NCBI RefSeq assembly: GCF_019145435.1
Contig: NZ_JAHSTS010000002.1
Location: 1,703,501 to 1,767,500 of the forward strand
Direction of reading: 5' to 3'
DNA: 64,000 nucleotides
Origin: Pseudomonas ekonensis
GTDB taxonomy: Bacteria; Pseudomonadota; Gammaproteobacteria; Pseudomonadales; Pseudomonadaceae
The notes below the pieces were generated by a model that was not told where the DNA came from, ran no database searches, and was given only the letters and a program-made list of their open reading frames with translations. This document shows, one piece after another, positions 42,860 through 51,088 of the stretch. The translations under genes were made by a program, and so were the position numbers. Every line of letters starts with the position of its first letter. The stretch's first letter is position 1.

Positions 42860-44134
42860 TCACGCCCTCCCCAGCAGCAGCGAGCTGTTGATGCCGCCGA
42901 ACCCGAAGGAGTTGGACATCACCACGTTGATCGACTGCTGCAAGGGTTCGTCGAGGAACCGCAGCGCCGGATAGTCGGCACGTTCGGGCTCATAGTTCAG
43001 CGTCGGCAACAGCACGCCGTCGCGCAGGCTGATCAGCGACAGCACCGCTTCGATTGCGCCGCTGCCGGCCAGGGAATGGCCGACGGCGGACTTGTTGGCG
43101 GTGTAGGTCACATGGTCCTGGACATCGCCGAACACACGCTGCAAGGCCAGGGCCTCGCAACTGTCGTTGGCCTGGGTGGACGTGCCGTGGGTGTTGACGT
43201 GCTGCACGGCGCTGCTCAGCAGGCCGGCGTCTTCGATTGCCGCTTCCATGCATTCCTCGTATTTGCTGCCGTCCCGGCTGCTGGAGGTCATCTTCTGGGC
43301 CTCGCACACGTTGGCGTAGCCCAGCACCCGCCCCAGCACCTTGGCCTTGCGCCGCCGGGCATGCTCGGCGGATTCGAGCACCACCAGCGCCGCGCCCTCG
43401 CTGAGCACGAAGCCGCTGCGGTCGGGCATGAACGGCCGGCTCTGCTCGCTGGCCGGCAAGTCCGCCTGACAGATCGCGCCAAGGCTGTTGAACATGTAAT
43501 AGGGCAGCTCGTTGGCCATCAGCTCCACCGCGCCGCACAGCGCCAGGTCGATCTCGCCGCGCTCGATGGCCCGGAACGCACTGCCGATGGCCATGGTGCC
43601 GGCGGCGCAGGCGTCGGAGTGGGTCGAGATGTGATCGCGGATGCCCAGCCGCTCGGCCAGGTCCTGAGTCTGCTGATCGACCCGCCGGGCAAACGCGGTG
43701 CCCGACGTCGCCGGACGCTCCAGCAGCCGGTCCAGATCGACCTGGCCCGCCTCGTCCATGCAACGGGCGGCCCATTGCAGGTCATGACTGTCGGCGCAGT
43801 ACTTGTTGGCGCCCAGGAACAGCCCGCTGCGGCTGCGGGCGAAATCCGCCGGCGTCAGGCCCGCGTGCTGCAGGGCCTGCCGGGCGACATAGTCGGCCAG
43901 CACGCTTTGCCGCGGATGCTGCGCGGCATTGCCGCCGAACCCCGCCGTGATCCGCTGCCACTGTTCGTCATCGATGAACCCGGCCGCACTGTTGCGAAAC
44001 CCCAGCGCCTTGAACCATGGATGCTCGCGGACACAGGATCGCTTGCGGCTGATCCGCTCGAACAACGTGGCGGCGTCCAGCGCCATCGGCGCCGCCAGGC
44101 CGTACCCGCTCACACAGACTTCTCGTGCCCGCAT
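42860..44134 (-). CDS. Beta-ketoacyl-ACP synthase (active)
   Basis: This 424-residue ketosynthase has an intact triad: Cys176 in HSDACAAGTM, His316 in NTHGTSTQAND and His353 in SAVGHSLAGSG, with Lys348 in TANKS. SNSFGFGGINSS closes the fold. As a second active enzyme in the same operon, it may start the chain or handle a different chain length. It lies 8 bp after the ACP gene and 1 bp before the short KS-like gene; the pair may form a heterodimer parallel to the KS/CLF pair further downstream. Confidence 0.92.
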   Translation of the reverse strand: MRAREVCVSGYGLAAPMALDAATLFERISRKRSCVREHPWFKALGFRNSAAGFIDDEQWQRITAGFGGNAAQHPRQSVLADYVARQALQHAGLTPADFARSRSGLFLGANKYCADSHDLQWAARCMDEAGQVDLDRLLERPATSGTAFARRVDQQTQDLAERLGIRDHISTHSDACAAGTMAIGSAFRAIERGEIDLALCGAVELMANELPYYMFNSLGAICQADLPASEQSRPFMPDRSGFVLSEGAALVVLESAEHARRRKAKVLGRVLGYANVCEAQKMTSSSRDGSKYEECMEAAIEDAGLLSSAVQHVNTHGTSTQANDSCEALALQRVFGDVQDHVTYTANKSAVGHSLAGSGAIEAVLSLISLRDGVLLPTLNYEPERADYPALRFLDEPLQQSINVVMSNSFGFGGINSSLLLGRA

Positions 44135-44142
44135 GGGAACTC

Positions 44143-44712
44143 CTAGACCGCTTCTTTGACGTGGGAAGCCACAAAGCGCTCGACCAGTTGGCGGGACACC
44201 TCATCGCCGTCGGCCGGCGCCAGGCGCGCGCTGCAAGCGCCGCACACCACTTGCTGACGCTCGTTCAGCACGGCTTGATGGGCATTGCAGTCAGGGCAGG
44301 CCTTGGGCAGGTAGTTGAAGAGGTTGCGGCACTGCTGCGCCCAGTTGCGCACGGTGGTGGCGGCAAACACCTGGGCCGGTTGCATGCCGGCGTGGAGTTG
44401 GTCCGGGGCATAGGCGCTCAGGCTCTGCTCCAGCAATGCCTTGCCGCTTTCGGTGATGCGGCCGTTGGCCAGGAACTCGCTGGCGTCGCCGCACACGGCA
44501 ACGGCGTGATCCAGCACGCTGGTCTTGGGCAAGGTGCAGCCGTACTGACGACCCAGCTGAAAGCTGAGGTCGACGATGTCCAGAGAATCGGCGCCCAGGT
44601 CTTCGACGATGCTGCTGTGCTCGTCGATTTCATCGGCGCCCATCACCAACAGTTGCGCAAGGATTTCGCGGGTGCTGGCAATGACGTTTTCCAAGTCCAA
44701 TGGATTGTTCAT
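44143..44712 (-). CDS. Acyl carrier protein fused to a C-terminal zinc ribbon
   Basis: This 189-residue protein is the first gene of the operon. Residues 1-85 are an acyl carrier protein with the phosphopantetheine serine S43 in DLGADSLDIVDLS. After a helical linker, residues 135-165 hold two CxxC knuckles (C139/C142 and C157/C160) 14 residues apart, as in a rubredoxin-like zinc ribbon. I know of no standard FAS or type II PKS carrier protein with this tail; it may bind a partner enzyme or nucleic acid. ATG 44712 is supported by GGAGAT 5 bp upstream. A MerR-type promoter lies 86 bp upstream. No phosphopantetheinyl transferase is encoded nearby. Confidence 0.85.
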   Translation of the reverse strand: MNNPLDLENVIASTREILAQLLVMGADEIDEHSSIVEDLGADSLDIVDLSFQLGRQYGCTLPKTSVLDHAVAVCGDASEFLANGRITESGKALLEQSLSAYAPDQLHAGMQPAQVFAATTVRNWAQQCRNLFNYLPKACPDCNAHQAVLNERQQVVCGACSARLAPADGDEVSRQLVERFVASHVKEAV

Positions 44713-44797
44713 CTTTATCTCCGTATATGTCGTGATTACTTCATGGATTCCGTCCGCGAGAAGTAACTTTTCCCACAACAACTTCTCACGCGGCGGC

Positions 44798-44829
44798 AAT
44801 CTAAACTCTGACCTTAAGGGGAGAGTCAA
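44798..44829 (-). promoter_or_regulatory. MerR-type promoter of the ketosynthase operon
   Basis: On the minus strand, a -35 TTGACT (44829-44824) and a -10 TAGATT (44803-44798) are 20 bp apart. The spacer contains the dyad CTCT-N2-CCTTAAGG-N2-AGAG. Its -35 box is identical to the promoter at 28694-28725, and 14 of 20 spacer bases agree. Over-long spacers with a central dyad are the mark of MerR-activated promoters. The stretch 44830-45245 is AT-rich for this genome and holds no other gene that I can see. Confidence 0.78.
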
Positions 44830-45245
44830 CGGACTTTCCGAAGTTTTTCGACCACTCGGCACAGACGCGCAAATGGGCCTGCGCACCGCACTCGATTGGT
44901 GCAGAACGCCGAAAGGCTCGACACATTTACTTAACAAACACGGTATACGGTATGGCGCCGGCGCTGCACCCGACCGGTGCCGGGCACAGAACTAAAGCAC
45001 CAACTTCGGCAAGAACTCGCCAGACGTATAAAGAAACAAAACCGGACAAGTAAATAAGTTATAACTTCAGAACTTTTGCTCCACATCAATGCGACCTTCG
45101 CGTAACGCGCGGCACCCACGAGAAGAACTGGGCCTGCCGCGAAACTGCGTTCATGGGCAACTGGATGTCGAGCGCAGACAACAGCACAGGCACCACGCGC
45201 TATAGGGTGCGGTTTCCTTTCGTCCATTCCATTGCCGGAGTTCCC

Positions 45246-45596
45246 ATGACCGCCACCGCCCCCATCACCGTTCTGCGCGACACCCACCCACTGCCGGTTC
45301 TCGACGCCTGCAAATGGGAGAAGCTCGAAGGCGATCCGCACACCGTCAACCTCAACGCCTACACCAGCGAAGACGGCAGCAAGATCATGGGCACCTGGAT
45401 CTGCACGCCGGGCAAATGGCGGGTGGATTACGTGAAATGGGAGTACTGCCACTTCCAGGAAGGCTATTGCATCATCACCCCGGACGGCATGGCGCCGATC
45501 CATCTGCGCGCCGGCGACATCTTCGTGGTCGAGCCGGGCATGAAGGGCACCTGGGAAGTGGTCGAGACCGTGCGCAAGTATTTCGTGTTCGCCTGA
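45246..45596 (+). CDS. Cupin-3 domain protein (EutQ/ureidoglycine-hydrolase-like cupin)
   Basis: This 116-residue single-domain cupin has the beta-barrel strands KIMGTWICTPGKWRVDY, the acidic turn KWEYCHFQEGYCIIT, and the second motif IHLRAGDIFVVEPGMKGTWEV, typical of the Cupin_3 (DUF861) family. The first motif lacks the usual pair of histidines, so a metal enzyme role is uncertain. CGGAG lies just before ATG 45246. It is divergent from the ketosynthase operon across a 530-bp gap, so a link to that operon is possible but unsupported. Confidence 0.85.
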   Translation: MTATAPITVLRDTHPLPVLDACKWEKLEGDPHTVNLNAYTSEDGSKIMGTWICTPGKWRVDYVKWEYCHFQEGYCIITPDGMAPIHLRAGDIFVVEPGMKGTWEVVETVRKYFVFA

Positions 45597-45599
45597 CGC

Positions 45600-45636
45600 A
45601 AAAAAGCCGGGAAACCGCCCGACGCGGTTTCCCGGC
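45600..45636. terminator. Rho-independent terminator between cupin and mmsB
   Basis: A 13-bp perfect stem, GCCGGGAAACCGC, with a CCGAC loop is flanked by six A residues on its left, that is T6 on the minus strand. It therefore serves mainly the leftward mmsA-mmsB transcript and probably also stops the cupin transcript. Confidence 0.8.
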
Positions 45637-45680
45637 AACACCTACTGCACTCTGACTGTCGCTGCATCAGCAGCACTTAA

Positions 45681-45790
45681 AGCTTCAAGCCTCAAGCCTC
45701 AAGCCTCAAGCCTCAAGCCTCAAGCCTCAAGCTTCAAGCTTCAAGCTTCAAGCTTCAAGCTCGTGGCTTGTGGCTTGTGGCTTGTGGCTT
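45681..45790. repeat. 7-bp tandem repeats: AGC(T/C)TCA array followed by GTGGCTT x4
   Basis: About eleven copies of a 7-bp unit (AGCTTCA, AGCCTCA) run to about 45762. Four copies of another 7-bp unit, GTGGCTT (45763-45790), follow without interruption. They lie between the terminator and the mmsB stop. Slippage-prone arrays of this kind occur in Pseudomonas intergenic regions; no function is evident. Confidence 0.92.
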
Positions 45791-45801
45791 ATGGCTGACA
45801 G

Positions 45802-46689
45802 CTACCGCAACTTGCGGTAGCTGTTGACGATCGCCGAGAAGTCCTTGCCGCCCTCCCCGCGCTGGCTCATCGCCTGATACAGCTGCTGCGCCACCGCGCC
45901 GAGCATCACCGGCTGGTGCGCCTGACGCGCCGCTTCGGTGGCCAGGCCCAGGTCCTTGAGCATCAGCTCCGCACCGAACCCGCCGGTGTAGCCGCGCGAG
46001 GCCGGCGCCGTTTCGACGATGCCCGGCCACGGGTTGTACATCTCCGAACTCCAGCAGCGCCCGGTGGAACTGTTGATGATGCCGGCCAGCACTGTGGTGT
46101 CGATGCCCAGCGCATCCCCCAGGGCCATGGCCTCGCTGACCCCGACCATGGAAATGGCGAGCAGCAGATTGTTGCAGATCTTGGCGATCTGGCCGGTGCC
46201 GACCTCACCGCAATGCACGATGTTGCGGCCCATCTGCGCCAGCACCGGTTGCAGGGTGGCGAACAGCTCCGGGGTGGCGCCGACCATGAAGGTCAAGGTG
46301 CCCGCCGCCGCGCCGCCGGTGCCGCCGGAGACCGGCGCGTCCGCCATGGCCACGCCTTGCTTGGCGGCCGCAGCGGCCACGTCGCGGGCGGTCTGCGGAT
46401 CGATGGTGCTGCAGTCGACGGCCGGCACGCCTTTGCCGATGCCGGCCAGCACACCGTCCTCGCCCAGCCAGACGCCGCGCACATGCACGGCGGCCGGCAG
46501 CATGGTGATCACCAGCTCGGCGTCCCTGGCCGCATCCTTCGCGGTCGGACGGATGGTGCCGCCCAGTTGCTCCAGCTCCGCCAGCACGGTCTTGTTCAGA
46601 TCCACCAGGTTCAGCGAGTGGCCGGCCTTGATCAGGTTGCGCGCCATCGGCGCGCCCATGTTGCCCAGCCCGATAAATGCAATCTTCAT
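45802..46689 (-). CDS. mmsB: 3-hydroxyisobutyrate dehydrogenase
   Basis: This 295-residue enzyme oxidises 3-hydroxyisobutyrate to methylmalonate semialdehyde with NAD+ in valine catabolism. The N-terminal Rossmann motif is GLGNMGAPMARN, the substrate-binding motif DAPVSGGTGGAAAGTL, and the catalytic lysine motif region GQIAKICNN. It is 10 bp downstream of mmsA, the next enzyme of the pathway. The stop codon lies in a perfect inverted repeat (CTACCGCAA/TTGCGGTAG). Confidence 0.95.
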   Translation of the reverse strand: MKIAFIGLGNMGAPMARNLIKAGHSLNLVDLNKTVLAELEQLGGTIRPTAKDAARDAELVITMLPAAVHVRGVWLGEDGVLAGIGKGVPAVDCSTIDPQTARDVAAAAAKQGVAMADAPVSGGTGGAAAGTLTFMVGATPELFATLQPVLAQMGRNIVHCGEVGTGQIAKICNNLLLAISMVGVSEAMALGDALGIDTTVLAGIINSSTGRCWSSEMYNPWPGIVETAPASRGYTGGFGAELMLKDLGLATEAARQAHQPVMLGAVAQQLYQAMSQRGEGGKDFSAIVNSYRKLR

Positions 46690-46699
46690 GGCCGGCTCC

Positions 46700-48226
46700 T
46701 CAGCGCAGGTTGATGGTGGTGTTCGGGCCGTCGTTGACGCTGTCGTCATCGAACCAGCGCGCGGTCACGGTCTTGGTCTGGGTGTAGAACTGCACCACTT
46801 GCTTGCCGTACGGACCGAGGTCGCCGAGCTTCGAGCCGCGCGAACCGGTGAAGCTGAAGAACGGCACCGGCACCGGGATCGGGATGTTGATGCCGACCTG
46901 GCCGACGTCGATTTCCGCCTGGAACTTGCGCGCCGCTGCGCCGCTCTGGGTGAACAGGCCGGTGCCGTTGCCGAACGGGTTGGCGTTGACCAGCGCGATG
47001 GCCTGGTCGAGGGTGTCCACCTCCAGCACCACCAGCACCGGGCCGAAGATTTCCTGGGTGTAGATCTGCATGTCGGTGGTCACCCCGGAGAACAGGGTCG
47101 GGCCGACGAAGTTGCCGTTCTCGTAGCCCGGCACGCTGATGCCGCGGCCGTCCAGTTCGAGCTTGGCGCCTTCCTTGATGCCGCTTTCGATCAGGTCGAG
47201 GATCCGCGCCTTGGCCTTCTTCGAGATCACCGGCCCCACATCGGTGCCCGGCTCGCTGCCGGCGTTGACCTTGAGCTTCTGCGCCAGCGCCTTCAGGTCC
47301 GGCAGCCACTGCTTGGCCGCGCCCACCAGCACCACCACCGAGGTGGCCATGCAGCGTTGCCCGGCCGCGCCGAAACCGGCGCCGACCAGCGCGTTGAGCG
47401 CCTGCTCGCGGTTGGCGTCCGGCAGCACCACGGCGTGGTTCTTGGCGCCCATCATCGATTGCACGCGCTTGCCGTGCTTGCCGGCCAGGTCATAGACGTG
47501 GGTACCCACGGCAGTGGAACCGACGAACGAGACCGCCTTGATGTCCTTGTGGGTGCACAGGCCGTCCACCACGTCCTTGCCGCCGTGCACCACGTTAAGC
47601 ACACCGGCCGGGATGCCGGCCTCGATGGCCAGTTCCACCAGCAGCATCGTCGACAGCGGATCCTGCTCGGACGGCTTGAGCACGAAGGTGTTGCCGCAGG
47701 CGATGGCCATCGGGAACATCCACAGCGGAATCATCGCCGGGAAGTTGAACGGGGTGATGCCTGCGCAGACGCCGATCGGCTGGCGCAGGGTGTAGGTGTC
47801 GACGCCGCCGGCGACGTTCTCGGCGAACTCGCCCATTTGCAGGGAGCCGATGGAGCAGGCGTGCTCGACCACTTCCAGGCCACGGAAAATGTCGCCCTCG
47901 GCGTCGGCGATGGTCTTGCCCTGCTCGGCGCTGAGCACCACGGCGATGCGCTTGGAGTGCTCGCGGATCAGGGCCTGCAGCTTGAGCATGATGCGCATGC
48001 GTGCGCCGATCGGGGTCAGCTTCCAGGTCTGGAAGGCGCGCTGGGCGGCGCTGACCGCGGCATCGACCTCGGCGGCGGTGGCGAACGGCACCCGGGCCAG
48101 GACTTGCTGGGTCGCCGGGTTGACGATGTCGTGCCATTCGGTGGTCTGCGATTCGACCCATTCACCGTCGATCAGCAGCTTGACCTTCTGGACCGTGGTG
48201 TCGTTGGGCGTGAGCGATGCGTTCAT
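46700..48226 (-). CDS. mmsA: Methylmalonate-semialdehyde dehydrogenase (CoA-acylating)
   Basis: This 508-residue aldehyde dehydrogenase converts methylmalonate semialdehyde (and malonate semialdehyde) to propionyl-CoA (acetyl-CoA). Motifs: [41 protein letters not shown] and catalytic Cys in [12 protein letters not shown]. These are diagnostic of MmsA in contrast to other ALDHs. It is the first gene of mmsA-mmsB. A divergent LysR gene starts 149 bp away and is the probable regulator; P. aeruginosa instead uses the AraC-type MmsR. Confidence 0.95.
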   Translation of the reverse strand: MNASLTPNDTTVQKVKLLIDGEWVESQTTEWHDIVNPATQQVLARVPFATAAEVDAAVSAAQRAFQTWKLTPIGARMRIMLKLQALIREHSKRIAVVLSAEQGKTIADAEGDIFRGLEVVEHACSIGSLQMGEFAENVAGGVDTYTLRQPIGVCAGITPFNFPAMIPLWMFPMAIACGNTFVLKPSEQDPLSTMLLVELAIEAGIPAGVLNVVHGGKDVVDGLCTHKDIKAVSFVGSTAVGTHVYDLAGKHGKRVQSMMGAKNHAVVLPDANREQALNALVGAGFGAAGQRCMATSVVVLVGAAKQWLPDLKALAQKLKVNAGSEPGTDVGPVISKKAKARILDLIESGIKEGAKLELDGRGISVPGYENGNFVGPTLFSGVTTDMQIYTQEIFGPVLVVLEVDTLDQAIALVNANPFGNGTGLFTQSGAAARKFQAEIDVGQVGINIPIPVPVPFFSFTGSRGSKLGDLGPYGKQVVQFYTQTKTVTARWFDDDSVNDGPNTTINLR

Positions 48227-48375
48227 GCTGGTCTCCGGAACTTGTTTTTATCTTGGGAGCCAAGGCGAAAGGTCCGCCTTGGGAGGAGGCGTGTGCCGCA
48301 CATTGGTTGTCGGACCGTTTTTGGAGTATAGATGTGCAAACTTCTAATAAGAACGCACATATAAGCCCGTCCATC

Positions 48376-49323
48376 ATGCAAAAAAACATCACCTCACTGG
48401 GGTCGCTGAACTGGGACGACCTCAAGTTCTTTCTCGAAGTCGCCCGCACCCGCAAGGCCAGCACGGCGGCCAAGCGCCTGGCGGTGGACTACACCACCGT
48501 GTCGCGGCGCATCGGTTCGCTGGAGGCGGCGCTGGGCACCTTGCTGTTCGAGAAGTCGCGCACCAACGGCTTCGTGCTGACCGCCGAAGGCCAGCGCCTG
48601 CTCAGTTACGCCGAATCGATCGAAAGCACGCTGCACATGGCCTGCGAGCAGGTGTCCGGCTCCGGCGTGGCGCTGTCCGGCCATGTGCGCATGGGCTGCA
48701 CCGAAGGCTTCGGCAGCTTTTTCATCACCCCGCAGCTGAGCCGTTTCGTCGATGACTATCCGGCGATCTCGGTGGACATCCTGCCGCTGCCGCACTTCAT
48801 CAGCCTGTCCAAGCGCGAGGCGGACATCGTCATCGCCCTGGAGCGGCCAGAGCACGGGCCCTACGTGTGCTGCAAGCTCTGCGACTACCGCCTGCAGCTG
48901 TACGCGACCCAGGAATACCTCGACCAGCACCCGCCGATCCGCCGCCCCGCGGACCTGGGCCAGCACCGGTTCATCAGTTATGTGGACGACCTGGCGTTCA
49001 GCTCCGAGCTGCTCTACCTGGCCAACGTGCTGCCCGGCGCCAACGCGCACCTGCGCAGCACCAGCGTGATCGCCCAGTTCGTGGCGGCGCAGCAAGGGCG
49101 CTCGCTGGCGATCCTGCCGTGCTTCCTCGCTGCGCAGGATCCACGCCTTTTGCCGGTGCTGCCGGAGGAAATCGACATCACCCGGCAGTTCTGGATGTAC
49201 TGCCGGGAGGATCTGCGCAAGTTGAAGCGGATCACCCTGTTGTGGGATTACATCCGCGAGGTGACGGAGCGCAACCAGGCGCTGTTGATGGGGGAAAGCC
49301 GCGAGATGCGCTTTGCCGGTTAG
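48376..49323 (+). CDS. LysR-family regulator, divergent from mmsAB
   Basis: This 315-residue LysR regulator has the HTH LKFFLEVARTRKASTAAKRL and VDYTTVSRRIGSLEAALG, and an effector domain from GHVRMGCTEGFGSFFITPQL. Divergent placement against mmsA points to control of valine/3-hydroxyisobutyrate catabolism. Its end overlaps the convergent yfiB stop by 4 bp. Confidence 0.88.
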   Translation: MQKNITSLGSLNWDDLKFFLEVARTRKASTAAKRLAVDYTTVSRRIGSLEAALGTLLFEKSRTNGFVLTAEGQRLLSYAESIESTLHMACEQVSGSGVALSGHVRMGCTEGFGSFFITPQLSRFVDDYPAISVDILPLPHFISLSKREADIVIALERPEHGPYVCCKLCDYRLQLYATQEYLDQHPPIRRPADLGQHRFISYVDDLAFSSELLYLANVLPGANAHLRSTSVIAQFVAAQQGRSLAILPCFLAAQDPRLLPVLPEEIDITRQFWMYCREDLRKLKRITLLWDYIREVTERNQALLMGESREMRFAG

Positions 49324-49814
49324 TCGGCGCTGACCACGATCGACACCCGGCGGTTTTCGTTGCGTCCGGTCGCGGTGGCGTTGGACGCCACCGGCTCGCT
49401 GCTGCCCAGGCCGCGCAGCTGGATGTTTTCTTCTTTCATGCCGACGGTTTTCAGGACCTTGCTGACGCTTTTGGCGCGGCGCAGGGACAGCTGCTGGTTG
49501 TAGCCTTCCTTGCCCGAGGCGTCGGTATGGCCGTCCACCCGCACCCGCTCGATGCCCACGCCGGTGAGGGCCTTGCCGATGCGCTCGACGATCTCGGTGC
49601 TTTGCCGGTTCAGGCTGTCGTCATCACTGCCGAACAGCACCTTGCCCGACAGGCCGAACTCCCAGCCGTCGTCGGTCAGCTCGAAGCCTTGCTGCTTGAG
49701 CACGGCGATCTGCTCCGGGGTCAGGCCTTTGGGCGCAACGGACTGGCAACCGGTCAGGGCCAGAACGGCCATCAGCAACAAACTGGCAAACAATCGAAGG
49801 GGTAGTGAGAACAC
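49320..49814 (-). CDS. yfiB: YfiB-like OmpA-domain outer-membrane lipoprotein
   Basis: This 164-residue lipoprotein has a signal peptide with lipobox LTGC (Cys23) and an OmpA C-terminal domain (GKVLFGSDDDSLNR, VRVDGHTDASGKEGYNQQLS, RRAKSVSKVL, NENRRVSIVV) that binds peptidoglycan. In P. aeruginosa YfiB sequesters YfiR at the outer membrane under cell-wall stress and so frees the cyclase YfiN. The start is GTG 49814 with AGGAG 8 bp upstream. It is the third gene of yfiR-yfiN-yfiB, 5 bp after yfiN. Confidence 0.9.
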   Translation of the reverse strand: MFSLPLRLFASLLLMAVLALTGCQSVAPKGLTPEQIAVLKQQGFELTDDGWEFGLSGKVLFGSDDDSLNRQSTEIVERIGKALTGVGIERVRVDGHTDASGKEGYNQQLSLRRAKSVSKVLKTVGMKEENIQLRGLGSSEPVASNATATGRNENRRVSIVVSAD

Positions 49815-49819
49815 GGGAT

Positions 49820-51088
49820 TCAGCTCCTGGTTTGAACATTGACGACCGGATCCTCCGACCCGGCGGTGAACTGAGCGCCACGGGACAGGCGCTTGGCCTG
49901 ATACATCGCCCCGTCGGCGGCATTGAGCAGCGCGCCGGGGGTGGCGCCATGATCGGGGTAAACCGCGATGCCGATGCTGAGCGAAGTCACGACGCTGGTG
50001 TCGCCCGGCAATGCGATGGGCATGTCCATGCTGGCGAGGATCTTGTCGGCGATGCGTTCGGCATCCTCGGTCTTGTGCAGGGGCGTGAGCAGGACGGCGA
50101 ATTCGTCGCCGCCCAGGCGGGCCACCAGATCCTCTTCGCGCAACTGCGCCCGCACCCGGTTGGCCACCGCCACCAGCACCGCATCGCCGGCCGCGTGGCC
50201 GAAGTTGTCGTTGATGCTCTTGAACCGGTCGCTGTCGAGAAACAGCACCGCCACCCGCTCGTGGAGCTTGTTGGCGCTGCGCAGGGCGCGGATCAGGCGG
50301 CCTTCGAAAAAGGCGCGGTTGGGCAATCCGGTGAGGCTGTCGTGGCTGGCCTGGTGGGCCAGGGTTTCGTTCTCGCTCTGCAGGTGCGTCTGCCACGACT
50401 CCAGCTCATCGAGCAGGGCATTGAAGTCGTTGCCCAGGTTGTCGAGTTCGGCGATCCGCGCCGGCGGCACCCGACGGTCCAGCGCCCGCTCGCTGCGGGC
50501 GGCATGGGCGACGGCGGCGAGGCTGTGCAGCGGGCCGATGATCCCGCGCAACTGGCGGCGGGCCAGGTAGAGCGCGACCCAGGCGCTGACCGCGGTGCAC
50601 AGGATGATGCCCGCCAGGCCGCTGAGCAGGAAACGCATCAGGTTGCCGCCGTGGCCGGTGAGCAGAATGCGGCCGATCTCGCGGTTCTGATGCAGGATCG
50701 GCAGGTCGATGGGCTTTTCCAGAATGGTGCGGGCGAGCTGCATTTCCAGCTCGGAGATCAAGCCGTTTTCCGGGCGTTGCCAGCGGGCGAGCAACTGGCC
50801 TTCCTCGTCGATCACCTGGGCGTCCGCCACTTCTTCGGTGGAAGCAATCAGCGCCAGCGCCTCGGTGGCGGCCGCCTTGTCGTCGAACACCACGGCGGCT
50901 TCCACGGTGTAACTGATCGAACGGGCGATCAGGTGCAGGTTGTGGTCGGCGTAGACCCGCAGCGCCAGCACGCCCAGCAGGGTCAGGGAAACGCTGGCCA
51001 TCGCCACCGCCACCAGCGCGACGATCAGGTGACCGCGGCCGATCACCGCGCCGAGGGCCGGACGCCCCATGGGTCGTTTGCGCTTCAT
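49820..51088 (-). CDS. yfiN: YfiN/TpbB diguanylate cyclase
   Basis: This 422-residue inner-membrane enzyme makes cyclic di-GMP. TM1 is at about 20-44, then a periplasmic CHASE8-like sensor (YTVEAAVVFDDKAAATEAL), TM2 at about 155-178, HAMP, and a GGDEF domain with an intact LARLGGDEFAVLL signature near residue 326. YfiR represses it from the periplasm, and release raises c-di-GMP, Pel/Psl-type exopolysaccharide and small-colony growth in P. aeruginosa. There is no RxxD inhibitory site five residues before GGDEF. It overlaps yfiR by ATGA at 51085-51088. Confidence 0.93.
   Translation of the reverse strand: MKRKRPMGRPALGAVIGRGHLIVALVAVAMASVSLTLLGVLALRVYADHNLHLIARSISYTVEAAVVFDDKAAATEALALIASTEEVADAQVIDEEGQLLARWQRPENGLISELEMQLARTILEKPIDLPILHQNREIGRILLTGHGGNLMRFLLSGLAGIILCTAVSAWVALYLARRQLRGIIGPLHSLAAVAHAARSERALDRRVPPARIAELDNLGNDFNALLDELESWQTHLQSENETLAHQASHDSLTGLPNRAFFEGRLIRALRSANKLHERVAVLFLDSDRFKSINDNFGHAAGDAVLVAVANRVRAQLREEDLVARLGGDEFAVLLTPLHKTEDAERIADKILASMDMPIALPGDTSVVTSLSIGIAVYPDHGATPGALLNAADGAMYQAKRLSRGAQFTAGSEDPVVNVQTRS

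Noticed and set aside
30021..44712. Aryl polyene, prodiginine or tambjamine cluster
   Set aside because: There is no ammonia-lyase, dehydratase, acyltransferase or glycosyltransferase of aryl polyene clusters, and no pyrrole/bipyrrole genes or condensing enzyme of prodiginine/tambjamine clusters. Only individual domains are shared.
45681..45790. CRISPR array
   Set aside because: The repeats are contiguous 7-mers without spacers and there are no cas genes.
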